NCBI RefSeq assembly: GCF_002454115.1
Contig: NZ_DKIH01000010.1
Location: 429,172-493,171, forward strand
Origin: Sphingopyxis sp. UBA6723
Lineage (GTDB): Bacteria; Pseudomonadota; Alphaproteobacteria; Sphingomonadales; Sphingomonadaceae
Direction of reading: 5' to 3'
Length of the DNA stretch: 64,000 nt
This document shows, piece by piece, positions 35,872-44,827 of this stretch. The notes beneath the pieces were generated by a model. That model made no database searches, had not been told where the DNA came from, and saw only the letters and a program-made list of their open reading frames with translations. Every line of letters begins with the position of its first letter. The first letter of the stretch is position 1. The position numbers and the translations under genes are program-made.

Positions 35872-35880
35872 GAATTTGAT

Positions 35881-37485
35881 ATGACCAAGCAATATGACGC
35901 CCTGATCATCGGCGCCGGCCACAACGGCCTTGTCTGCGCTTTCTATCTCGCGCGGGCGGGGCTGAAGGTGCGGATTGTCGAAGCGCGCGACGTCGTCGGC
36001 GGCGCCGCGGTGACCGAGGAGTTTGCGCCGGGGTTTCGCAATTCGGTCGCCAGCTACACGGTCAGCCTGCTCCAGCCCAAGGTCATCGCCGACATGAAGC
36101 TCGCCGAGCAGGGTTACCGCGTGATCGAGCGGCCGATCAGCAATTTCCTGCCGCAGGAAGATGGCGGCTATCTGAAGCTCGGCGGCGGGCTCGAACGCAC
36201 CCAAAAGGAATTTGCGCGCTTCTCGGCCCATGACGCTGCCCGGCTACCCGCATATTATGACATGCTCGAGGGCGTCGCCGACGTGCTGCGCGACCTCGCG
36301 CTGAAATCGCCGCCGAATGTTGGCGACGGGTTCAAGACCTTGATCGACGCCGCGCGGCAGGGGCGTGGGCTGACCAAGCTAAGCCTGTCGCAGCAGCGCG
36401 ACGTGCTTGAACTGTTCACCAAATCGGCGCGCACCTTTCTCGACAGCTGGTTCGAAAGCGAAGCGGTGAAGGCGGCCTTCGGCTTCGACGCCGTCGTCGG
36501 CAATTATGCCAGCCCCGACACGCCGGGCAGCGCTTACGTCCTCCTCCACCATGTCTTTGGTGAAGTGAATGGCAAGAAGGGCGCGTGGGGCCACAGCATC
36601 GGCGGCATGGGCGCGATCACCCAGATGATGGCGAAGGTATGTACCCAGCTGGGGGTCGAGATCAGCCTCGAAGCGCCCGTGTCGCGCGTCCTGGTGGATG
36701 GCGGCAAGGCGGTCGGGGTCAAGCTGGTCAGCGGCGAGGAAATCGCCGCCGCGCGTATCATCGCCAATGTCGGGCCGAAATTGCTCTATGAACGGATGTT
36801 CGACGAAGGCGATATCGCGCCCGAGTTCCAGCGCCGGATCAAAGCGTTCAAGGCGGGCAGCGGCACCTTTCGTATGAACGTCGCACTCAGCGAGCTGCCC
36901 AGGTTCACTTGCCTGCCGGAACCTGGCGAGCATCACCAGTCCGGGATCATCCTTGCCCCGACGCTCGACTATATGGACCGCGCATTCCTCGACGCGAAAC
37001 AATATGGCTGGTCGAAAAAGCCGATCGTCGAAATGCTCATTCCTTCGACGATCGACGACAGCCTGGCGCCGCCGGGGCAGCATGTCGCCAGCCTCTTCTG
37101 CCAGCAATTCGCCCCCGAGCTTCCTGATGGTCGCGACTGGGACGCGGAGGAAGGCGCCGCCGCCGACTGCATCATCGACACCGTCGAGGCGCACGCCCCC
37201 GGTTTCCGCGCCTCGATCGTCGGCCGCCAGATCCTCAGCCCCAAGGGGCTCGAACGCAAATTCGGGTTAGTCGGCGGCGACATCATGCACGGCAATATGA
37301 GCCTCGACCAACTATGGTCTGCGCGCCCGGTGCTCGGCAACGGCGCTTATCGTGGGCCGCTCAAGGGACTTTATATGTGCGGTGCGGGGACGCATCCCGG
37401 CGGCGGCGTCACCGGCGCGCCGGGGCATAACGCCGCGCAGGTGATCCTACGTGACCGGGGTTTCTTCGCGCCGCGCTGGCGCTGA
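35881..37485 (+). CDS. FAD-dependent oxidoreductase (phytoene desaturase/PYROXD2-like)
   Basis: A 534-residue flavoprotein. The N-terminal ALIIGAGHNGLVCAFYLARAGLKV is the FAD-binding Rossmann motif, with VEARDVVGGAAVTEE following. A second FAD segment lies at the end: YMCGAGTHPGGGVTGAPGHNAAQ near 497-519. The architecture is that of the NAD(P)/FAD-dependent 'phytoene desaturase-like' group, which includes PYROXD2; carotenoid genes are absent, so carotenoid synthesis is unlikely. It probably acts with the Rieske enzyme upstream on the same compound. Its last 39 bp overlap the convergent permease gene. Confidence 0.9.
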   Translation: MTKQYDALIIGAGHNGLVCAFYLARAGLKVRIVEARDVVGGAAVTEEFAPGFRNSVASYTVSLLQPKVIADMKLAEQGYRVIERPISNFLPQEDGGYLKLGGGLERTQKEFARFSAHDAARLPAYYDMLEGVADVLRDLALKSPPNVGDGFKTLIDAARQGRGLTKLSLSQQRDVLELFTKSARTFLDSWFESEAVKAAFGFDAVVGNYASPDTPGSAYVLLHHVFGEVNGKKGAWGHSIGGMGAITQMMAKVCTQLGVEISLEAPVSRVLVDGGKAVGVKLVSGEEIAAARIIANVGPKLLYERMFDEGDIAPEFQRRIKAFKAGSGTFRMNVALSELPRFTCLPEPGEHHQSGIILAPTLDYMDRAFLDAKQYGWSKKPIVEMLIPSTIDDSLAPPGQHVASLFCQQFAPELPDGRDWDAEEGAAADCIIDTVEAHAPGFRASIVGRQILSPKGLERKFGLVGGDIMHGNMSLDQLWSARPVLGNGAYRGPLKGLYMCGAGTHPGGGVTGAPGHNAAQVILRDRGFFAPRWR

Positions 37486-38793
37486 CCGGCGCATCGCGAA
37501 ATAGATCGGCAGCCCGGTCGCGGTCATTGCGAGGCTCCACAGGCTCGCCTCGATTCCGGCACCGTAAAAGGCCCAGCAGCTGTAGATGAAGCCGATCAGC
37601 GTCAGCGCAGCGAATCGCGGCGATGCGGCGATGCGGCGCTGCCTTTCGAGCTTCAGCGCCGCGAGCGCCGCTGCCATGTAAAAGATGATCGCGGTCGAGG
37701 TCGTCACCAGCACCATGAAATTGAACAACCCGGCCAGCCCGCGCGAATAATTGGCATAGACGACCAACGTGGCGAGACTGCTGGCGAGGAGTAGGCTCCA
37801 CAGCGGTGCGCCAAAGCGGTTCTCGCGCGCCATCAGCGACGGCAGCTGCCCTTTCTGCGCCATATCGCGCGGGATTTCGCCGACGAGCAGGACGAAGCCG
37901 TTGAGCGCGCCGAGCGCTGCAATCGCCGCGAACAAAGCGACGAGCTGGCCCGCGGCAGGGCTGACCAAGGTCGCGAAAAAGGTCGCATAAGGTGCGTTTG
38001 ACCCCTGCACCGTCGCGACGGGTAGCAGCATGGTAACCGCAGTGCAGGACAGGAGATATATGACTCCGGTCGCCACCGCGCCGATCATCGTGGCGCGCGG
38101 CACCGTTTTTTCGGGGTCTTTCACGCGGTCGCCGACCGCTAGCGCGCTTTCAAACCCGAGCAGCGCGAACAAGGTCAACGTCGCCGCGCTGCCGATATTG
38201 CCCAGGCTGACCGGCGCGGCGTCGGCGAGTGCGGGCGGGCTTACAATCCCCGACCCCAGCACCCAGACAGCCACCACGACGGCGCCGAGCAACGGCAGCA
38301 GCTTGAGCGCCCAGGTCAGCACCTGCGCGCCGCCCGCCTTGCGCACTCCGAGCAGGTTGATCGCGGTGAACAGCCAGATAAAGCCGATCGCGAGCAGCGC
38401 GGGGGTCTGGCCATCGGCAGCCAGCCCGGGAAAGATGATCGAAAGATTGCTGGTCGCCGCGACCGCCAGCGCTGCATTGGCGGTCCAGCAGCTGATCCAG
38501 AAACTCCACGCAACGATAAAGCCGACGCCGGGGCCAAAGGCTTCGGCGGCATAGGTGAACGGCCCGGTGCCCCCAGGCAGCAAACGCGCCAACCGCGCGA
38601 GCACCAGCGCTAGGCAAAGGGTGCCGCCGATCGTTACACCCCAGCCGATCACTGCGTTCCAGCCCAAGGGCGCCAGCGCGGCGGGGAGCAGGAACACGCC
38701 CGACCCGATCATATTGCCCATGACCAGCGCGATACACATCAAAAGGCCGAGCTTTTGGCTCGGCCTTTCCATGTTGGTCACGCTGCCGGTCAC
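37447..38793 (-). CDS. APC-family amino-acid permease
   Basis: A 448-residue inner-membrane transporter with about 12 helices. MCIALVMGNMIGSGVFLLPAALA is the APC signature in helix 1 (GxxIGSGxF), and TLTLFALLGFESALAVGDRVKDPEKTVPRAT is the conserved helix 6 region of the AdiC-like group. It therefore carries amino acids, polyamines or related amines. GTG 38793 lies 4 bp after the TonB receptor stop; ATG 38772 is an alternative. Cotranscription with the receptor suggests uptake of the same solute across both membranes. Confidence 0.9.
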   Translation of the reverse strand: MTGSVTNMERPSQKLGLLMCIALVMGNMIGSGVFLLPAALAPLGWNAVIGWGVTIGGTLCLALVLARLARLLPGGTGPFTYAAEAFGPGVGFIVAWSFWISCWTANAALAVAATSNLSIIFPGLAADGQTPALLAIGFIWLFTAINLLGVRKAGGAQVLTWALKLLPLLGAVVVAVWVLGSGIVSPPALADAAPVSLGNIGSAATLTLFALLGFESALAVGDRVKDPEKTVPRATMIGAVATGVIYLLSCTAVTMLLPVATVQGSNAPYATFFATLVSPAAGQLVALFAAIAALGALNGFVLLVGEIPRDMAQKGQLPSLMARENRFGAPLWSLLLASSLATLVVYANYSRGLAGLFNFMVLVTTSTAIIFYMAAALAALKLERQRRIAASPRFAALTLIGFIYSCWAFYGAGIEASLWSLAMTATGLPIYFAMRRSAPARREETPVT

Positions 38794-38797
38794 CCGG

Positions 38798-41182
38798 TCA
38801 GAAATCCTTGCTGACCTTGATCCCGATCAGGCGTGGGCGGATGACATTGTCGTAGAACACGCCGCCGGTGCTGCTGACCCCGTCGGGATCGCCGCAGATC
38901 GATTCGCCGCACTGGACCGCGCTGTTGATGACGCCGTTGCTGTTGAACAGGTTCGTGGCGAACAGCTCGGCGTCCCAGCCTTCGCCCTTGACGCCAAAAC
39001 TGATGTCGGCGGTGGTATAGGCCTTGAAATTGCCGACGATGTCATTTTCGAACGGACGCACATCGGATCGCCGCTTGCCGATATGGTTGACGGCAAACTG
39101 GAAATGACCGTCCATGCCGCCGATCGGAAACTCATAACGGGCGATGGCATTGCCCTTGAATTTCGCCGTGACGGGCAAACGTGATCCTGCGGGAGCAAGG
39201 AGCGCGTTGGTCTGGCCCGGTGGGTTGATCGTACAGTCGAAACTGTCATTGGCGATCCGGCAGAAATCGCGGCGGATCGTCGCGTCGTTGTAACTGCCGC
39301 CCAAGCTGAGTGTGAAGCCGCCGGCGCGATAGTTCAGATCGGCCTCGATCCCGCGGATGCGGGCGATACCGGCGTTGCGGATTTCAGTGAGACCATTGGC
39401 GCCCAGGAACGACAGCTGAATGTTGTTCCAGTCCTGCTGATACACGGCGCCGTTGAAGCGCACCGGGCCAAACGACGTTTTCCAGCCAAGCTCATAATTG
39501 TCGAGCGTGTCGGGGCCATAGGGGTCGAGCGTGCCGCGGCGGTTGATCCCGCCGGGGCGGAAGCCGCGCGACCAGGTGCCGTACAGCAACACATCGTCGG
39601 TCACCTTATAGGTGAGGTTCAGTTTGTGGATGAAGTCGGTATCGCTCGTGCTCTTGTCGAGATTGGTACAGGGTGACCCCGCAATGATCGTCGGAGCGAA
39701 ACACGCCGCCTCGCCGGTGCGACTGCTGAAACCGGCCGAATAGCCGAAGAAGCCGACCAAGCTGTTGTCGAATTTATAGACGCGGCCGCCGCCGGTCAGC
39801 GTCAGCTTGTCGGTGATGTCGAAACTGACTTCACCAAATGCAGCATAGTCGCGGTCGATGCGCAGCTGTTTGGTCAGCCAGATATTGCTGTCGGTGCCGG
39901 TGACGGTGATCGCGTCGCCGATGCCGTCGATGATGTAATTCTGTTCGATATTGTGCGACTGGCGCTGCCAGAACAGGCCGCCGATAAAGCGGATACGCGC
40001 ATCGGCGGGTGAGGCGATACGGATTTCGGCGAAGCTGCGCTTATAGCGATCGATCCCCTGGATATATTGGTTCGGGTTGACCGGATCGCCGTTGTTGTCG
40101 GTGAAATAGGCGCCATAGCCATAGAGCGCGTCATAGAAATAGGCGTAATCCGAATAGTCGCTCTCGGTCTCGGTCTTGCGGCGCATGTGCCCGCCGGTGA
40201 CGGTCAAATCCCAGCTGCCGACCTTGCCCTCGATCGTCATCGCGGCCTGGATCCATTTATCGTCGCCGCGTTCGGGATTATATTGCACCGTCTGCAGCTT
40301 GCCGTTCACCGCGGTCGAACGTTCCTGCGCGAAGCTGCCGTCGGCCTTCTGGATCTGCCCCATCAAGTTCGGGCGGATCGTCCAGTCGTCGTTGAGTTCG
40401 ATGCCGAGCGCGAGGCGCGCACCATAGGTATCGACGTCGTTATAGTCTTTTTCGACAAGGTCTGCATTGTTCTGGGTGATGCCGCTGGTCGGATAGGTCC
40501 GGCTTCCGGCGATATTGTCGATATAGCCTGCGTCGTGGCGGTACCATCCGACCAGGCGCAGCGCTGCCTTTTCGCTGAGCGCGGCGTTGACAAAGCCTTC
40601 GGCAACCCCGCCGATGCCGCCCTTGGACACCGTGTTGAGTTCAAGGCCCATCGAACCATAGGTACCGCTGGTATCGGGCTGGTTGGTGATCAGGCGGATC
40701 GTGCCCGCCATCGAGCTGGCGCCATAGAGCGTGCCTTGCGGCCCGGCGAGTGCCTCGACGCGCGCCAGGTCATAGGCATGGATGTCGAGCGCGCCCTGAA
40801 TCGTCGTGATCGGCATTTCATCGAGATAGGTGCCGACGGTGGGCAGCGATGCCGAATGGTTGGCGTTCTCACCCGACGCGACGCCGCGAAAATAAATCTG
40901 CGCAAAACCGGGTCCGGCGGTCTGGATCGTCACCGATGGCAGGAATTTGATGACGTCCTGAAATTCCTTGACCTGCAACTGGTCGAGCCGTTCGGTCCCG
41001 ATCGCGGTGATCGCCAGCGGCACATCCTGCAGATTTTGCTCGCGCTTCGACGCGGTGACAACGATGTCGCGGTCGTCGTCGATCGCGGCCTCCTGCGCCA
41101 GCGCGCCGCCGGACGTATACAGGATGCTGCTGCCAAGCAGCAAGGCGCCGCTCCGAACCAGCCGGGTTGAAATTGTACGCAT
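38798..41182 (-). CDS. TonB-dependent outer-membrane receptor
   Basis: A 794-residue receptor that imports a substrate using TonB energy. Signal: MRTISTRLVRSGALLLGSSILYTSGGALAQ. The plug follows with DIVVTASKREQNLQDVPLAI near residues 40-60 and VEALAGPQGTLYGASSMAGTI near 143-163. The beta-barrel ends in the aromatic VIRPRLIGIKVSKDF, with Phe last as required for barrel insertion. LLYGTWSRGFRPGGIN and NLFNSNG are barrel signatures. The ligand cannot be told from sequence. It is followed directly by the permease gene, and both converge on the Rieske operon. Confidence 0.94.
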   Translation of the reverse strand: MRTISTRLVRSGALLLGSSILYTSGGALAQEAAIDDDRDIVVTASKREQNLQDVPLAITAIGTERLDQLQVKEFQDVIKFLPSVTIQTAGPGFAQIYFRGVASGENANHSASLPTVGTYLDEMPITTIQGALDIHAYDLARVEALAGPQGTLYGASSMAGTIRLITNQPDTSGTYGSMGLELNTVSKGGIGGVAEGFVNAALSEKAALRLVGWYRHDAGYIDNIAGSRTYPTSGITQNNADLVEKDYNDVDTYGARLALGIELNDDWTIRPNLMGQIQKADGSFAQERSTAVNGKLQTVQYNPERGDDKWIQAAMTIEGKVGSWDLTVTGGHMRRKTETESDYSDYAYFYDALYGYGAYFTDNNGDPVNPNQYIQGIDRYKRSFAEIRIASPADARIRFIGGLFWQRQSHNIEQNYIIDGIGDAITVTGTDSNIWLTKQLRIDRDYAAFGEVSFDITDKLTLTGGGRVYKFDNSLVGFFGYSAGFSSRTGEAACFAPTIIAGSPCTNLDKSTSDTDFIHKLNLTYKVTDDVLLYGTWSRGFRPGGINRRGTLDPYGPDTLDNYELGWKTSFGPVRFNGAVYQQDWNNIQLSFLGANGLTEIRNAGIARIRGIEADLNYRAGGFTLSLGGSYNDATIRRDFCRIANDSFDCTINPPGQTNALLAPAGSRLPVTAKFKGNAIARYEFPIGGMDGHFQFAVNHIGKRRSDVRPFENDIVGNFKAYTTADISFGVKGEGWDAELFATNLFNSNGVINSAVQCGESICGDPDGVSSTGGVFYDNVIRPRLIGIKVSKDF

Positions 41183-41326
41183 GAGACCCCCCTCAAAGTG
41201 ACAGCTATATGACGCGAGGATGGCGCACCGCAGCATAAGCGCAAGTGTTGTTCGCGTACCGGTGGCATCGTTGGTCGAAAATGTCGTCAGCTGTTGCTCA
41301 AAGGCAACGATTTGTTGGCTTGGGCC

Positions 41327-43141
41327 TTAATCGAAGCGCGCCGGCACCGCAGGATAGGCGGCGAGTACCGGACCAAGCGCATCGGTCAGCGCGCCAAGCC
41401 ACGCCTCATAAGGCCGCCATTGATCGACCCCATCGCGGTTGATCGGGCGGCGGACCTGCTCGCTCGACGCCGTGCGCACAGCGCGTGCGTTGGTGTGGAA
41501 CGCCATGCAGGCGTCCTCAAACGGCAGCCCGAGATAGCCCAGCATCGCGCGCACCTCGGCTTCCGGATTATCCAGCAGCGCTTCGTGGATCACGCGGTGG
41601 ACGCGGCCCGGCTGGACGGCGTCGATATGCGCCATCAACCGCACATAATCGCGGTAGTAAGCGCCCATGTCGGGCAGGTCGTAGCTGAACGCCTGCCCCT
41701 TGGCATAATGCTGGCGGAAGTTGGACCAGCAACAGTCGAGCGGATGCCGCCGCGCGTCGATGATCTTTGCATTGGGCAGGATCAGCCGGATCAGCGGCAC
41801 ATAGCGCCAGTTGTTCGGCAGCTTGTCGATATAGAAAGGCTTGCCGGTCTTGCGCTGGATCGCAGTGCGGCGCAGGAACGCCGCGCCCATTTCGGCAAGG
41901 CGCTCAGCTGGGGCGTCGGCCAGCGCCGCGACCCAATGCCGTCCCTCACCTTGCGTTTCGCGCCCCAGGCCCAGCGCCAGCGCGGGGATGTCGGGCAGCT
42001 CCATCGTCCCCTCGATCGCCGAATGGCTCGCCAATATCTGCTCGATCAAGGTCGATCCGGCACGCGGCATACCAAGGATGAAGATCGGGTCGGGCGCCGG
42101 ATCGCCCATATCGGCGCGGGCCGCGAAAAAGTCGGCTGTGCAGGTCGCGATCGCCGCATCGACGATCGTGCGCGTATCGGCGGCATCATAGCCAAGCTGC
42201 CTGGCACGGATCGCATTGCCTGCGGCATAATGGCGAAACGCGGGTTCCGCGTCGCCGGCGTCGTCATAGGCTTTGCCGAGCGCGAAATGCAGGTGCAGCC
42301 GGTCGTCGGCGCGCTCATCGACCGCGGGTTCGGCGGCGACCAGCGCCGCTTCCATCGCCGCACGGTCGTCGGCCCCGAAACGGATCGTCTTGAGGTTGGC
42401 AAGGCTCCACCAGATTTCGCCGAGGCCCGGATCGACGCCGAGCGCATGACGGTAGGCGGCGATGCTGTCGTCCTGTCGCCCAACGGTCTTGAGCAGATGG
42501 CCATAGCTCATCCACAGCTTGGCGTGATCGGGGAAGCGCATCGTGAGTTGCTCGTAGAGTGCAAGCGCTTCGTCATAACCGCCAATACGGCCCAGCGCCG
42601 CGGCTTTCAGATTGGCATGCGCCGGATTGTCGGGGTCATCGCCCAGCACCGCATCGAGCGTTTCGGCGGCCTCCGCATAGCGGTTCTGCTTGTAATAGAC
42701 GGTGGCCAGATTGGCGCGGGCCGCCCCGAACCCCGGCGCGAGTTCGAGCGCGCGTACGAGCAGCTTCTCGGCATCGCCATACCGCCCGATCCGCCCCGCG
42801 ACTTCGGCCAACATGCGGATCGCGGCGACGTCGGTCGCATCCTCACGCAGACGCGCCCGCAGCGCGGCTTCGGCGTCGGGCAGGCGGTTTTCGGCGAGCG
42901 CCAGCGCGGCATCGACCATCGCCGTGTCGTGGATCGTCGCGCCAACCGCGGCAAGCGCCGCGGCCTGTGCTTCGCTCTCGCGATTCAGGGCACGGAGGGC
43001 ATGGGCGGCGAGCCGGTGCGCGGCGGCAGACGTCGGTACCGCTTCGATGATCGCCTGTGCCTGCGCCAATGCCGCGGCAGGTTCGGCGGCGAGCAACCGG
43101 CGGGCGTTGGCGAGCGCCGCATCATGGGTGACGGTCGCCAT
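41327..43141 (-). CDS. TPR-containing sulfotransferase family protein
   Basis: A 604-residue protein in two parts. Residues ~1-310 are tetratricopeptide repeats (ARANLATVYYKQNRYAEAAETLDAVLGDDPDN is a clear copy). Residues ~350-600 are a sulfotransferase domain with the PAPS 5'-phosphosulfate loop FILGMPRAGSTLIEQIL near 355-371 and a later ARRHPLDCCWSNFRQ (3'-phosphate loop). The acceptor is unknown. The gene begins 10 bp after the stop of the DsbA-like gene and is the last of the M48 - DsbA - sulfotransferase run. Confidence 0.92.
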   Translation of the reverse strand: MATVTHDAALANARRLLAAEPAAALAQAQAIIEAVPTSAAAHRLAAHALRALNRESEAQAAALAAVGATIHDTAMVDAALALAENRLPDAEAALRARLREDATDVAAIRMLAEVAGRIGRYGDAEKLLVRALELAPGFGAARANLATVYYKQNRYAEAAETLDAVLGDDPDNPAHANLKAAALGRIGGYDEALALYEQLTMRFPDHAKLWMSYGHLLKTVGRQDDSIAAYRHALGVDPGLGEIWWSLANLKTIRFGADDRAAMEAALVAAEPAVDERADDRLHLHFALGKAYDDAGDAEPAFRHYAAGNAIRARQLGYDAADTRTIVDAAIATCTADFFAARADMGDPAPDPIFILGMPRAGSTLIEQILASHSAIEGTMELPDIPALALGLGRETQGEGRHWVAALADAPAERLAEMGAAFLRRTAIQRKTGKPFYIDKLPNNWRYVPLIRLILPNAKIIDARRHPLDCCWSNFRQHYAKGQAFSYDLPDMGAYYRDYVRLMAHIDAVQPGRVHRVIHEALLDNPEAEVRAMLGYLGLPFEDACMAFHTNARAVRTASSEQVRRPINRDGVDQWRPYEAWLGALTDALGPVLAAYPAVPARFD

Positions 43142-43151
43142 ACAGCCCCGA

Positions 43152-44774
43152 TCAGCTTTTCGCCGCGCGCGCCTTGGCGACCGCCTGCTTCAGCGCGTCA
43201 TAGCCGATCTGTCCCTGGAACAGCTGGTCGCCGACGATCCAGGTCGGGGTGGCGTTCAGCTGGAGCTGGGTCGCGATCGCCAGGTTGCTGTCGAGCTCGC
43301 GCTGGAACAGCGCCTCGTTCGCCGTCGCGTCGGCGGTGCCGTCGGTGACGACGCCGGCGCGCTGGGCGGCGGTGGCTATGCCCGCTGCGTCGAGCGAACC
43401 GACGGCGAACATCGCATGATGAAACGCATCATATTTGCCCTGCCGCGCCGCGGCAAGCGCCATCAGCGCCGCGTCACGGCTCTGCGGGGCGATGATCGGC
43501 AGCTCGCGGAACACGACCTTTAACCGTTTGTCTTCGCGGATCAGCCGGTCGACGTCTGGCACGCTGGCGCGGCAGAAACCGCAGGCATAATCGGTGAACA
43601 CCACCAACGTGACGTCGCCGTCGGCATTGCCCGCCCACGCCCCGGCATAGGGTTTTTCCAGCGCCGGGCGGATCGCGCCGATCGCCTTGGCGATTTCGCC
43701 GTTGCGCTGCGCCTCCAGCGCCTCGGGAATGATCTGCGGGTTGGCCTTGATATAGTCGGCGACGATGGTTTCGACCTCGCTCTTGCTCATTCCGCCGCCC
43801 ATGCGCCCGCCGAGCCAGAACACTGTAGCGAGCAACAACAGCCCGCCAAGCGCGATGGCCCAGATACGCGTCGATCCGCCGTCCATTCCCGTCCCCTTGA
43901 TGTGCGGCAAGCGCGGCGCCGCCATCGCTTTGGTTGCGCCAATCGGCTTTTTCGGTGGCGGCGCGGCCAGCGGTGAGCGGTCGTCACCATCGGCGCCGGC
44001 GCCCACCGGGGCCGACGCCATCGTCCTGCCCGCATCGCTCGCAAACAGCGGTAGGTCGGGGGCGGACGGGTTTTTGGCGCGCGCCGCGGCTTCCTCGCGG
44101 GCCAGCAATTGTTCGAGCCCTGACGGCGGCGGCACCAATTCCTCACGTGGGCCGGGGCGGAGCTTTGTTGCGGCGTCGCCAATGCTCCCACGGATGCTTT
44201 CGCTGCCCGCTTTGGCGATCTGGCCGACACCCGCCTTGGTCCGGTCGGCGACTTCGCCAAGCCCGCGCCCCGCTTCGCTCGACAGCTTCCGCGCCTTGTC
44301 GCCGAGCGCCAGCCGGTCCCACGCTGCGCTGCTGGCCTTTGCTGTGACGCGGCCTGCCTGCACCGATCCGCGCCCGATCGCGCGCGCCGCTTGCGCCGTC
44401 ATCGCGCCAGTTTTGGCGGCGAGTTCGCCGGTTCGGCGCGGAATTTCCATCGCCTCGACGCGCGCCGGAATGTCGGCGCGGTCGCCGATGCGGATCGTCC
44501 AGTCGGCAAAGGCGTCGGCGCTATTGCGCAGCGCCCGCCACACTCCGGCGGCGCCTGCCTTCATCTGGTCCGATGTGACCACTGGTTGGCGCGTCGCCTT
44601 GTCGTTGGCGGTATAGCGCGACAGGTCGATGCCAACCGGCGGTATGTCGCGCGGCTTGGCCAATCCTTCGTCTGGCGACGGCGATGTCGGCGGCTGCGGC
44701 CGCGGCACAGCCTTCGGGGTCGGCTCCGCGTCGCGCAGCCATGGCTGGTAATAATCGTCGTTTTTGTCGGTCAC
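43152..44774 (-). CDS. Membrane-anchored DsbA-like thiol oxidoreductase with long N-terminal region
   Basis: A 540-residue protein from GTG 44774, chosen because AAGGGCAAC precedes it and no ATG lies nearby. Residues 1-300 are low-complexity and charged: proline-rich start, then amphipathic Ala/Gly/Lys helices (RRTGELAAKTGAMTAQAARA). One membrane helix at ~304-325 (IWAIALGGLLLLATVFWLGG) is followed by a periplasmic thioredoxin-like domain with the CGFC redox pair at 398-401 and the cis-Pro in NATPTWIVG near 510. The C-terminal part resembles com1/DsbA-type oxidoreductases; the N-terminal half is unrecognised. Confidence 0.84.
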   Translation of the reverse strand: MTDKNDDYYQPWLRDAEPTPKAVPRPQPPTSPSPDEGLAKPRDIPPVGIDLSRYTANDKATRQPVVTSDQMKAGAAGVWRALRNSADAFADWTIRIGDRADIPARVEAMEIPRRTGELAAKTGAMTAQAARAIGRGSVQAGRVTAKASSAAWDRLALGDKARKLSSEAGRGLGEVADRTKAGVGQIAKAGSESIRGSIGDAATKLRPGPREELVPPPSGLEQLLAREEAAARAKNPSAPDLPLFASDAGRTMASAPVGAGADGDDRSPLAAPPPKKPIGATKAMAAPRLPHIKGTGMDGGSTRIWAIALGGLLLLATVFWLGGRMGGGMSKSEVETIVADYIKANPQIIPEALEAQRNGEIAKAIGAIRPALEKPYAGAWAGNADGDVTLVVFTDYACGFCRASVPDVDRLIREDKRLKVVFRELPIIAPQSRDAALMALAAARQGKYDAFHHAMFAVGSLDAAGIATAAQRAGVVTDGTADATANEALFQRELDSNLAIATQLQLNATPTWIVGDQLFQGQIGYDALKQAVAKARAAKS

Positions 44775-44827
44775 TTGTTGCCCTTGCGCATCATGATCGA
44801 CGATGCGGCCCCTGTCTTTGTTCGAAA

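Noticed and set aside
35881..37485. Carotenoid (phytoene) desaturase function
   Set aside because: The fold is shared, but no crtB/crtY-type genes adjoin and the context is a Rieske catabolic cluster.
41294..43348. 684-residue plus-strand frame
   Set aside because: Antisense to the TPR-sulfotransferase gene, with shadow composition and no ribosome site.
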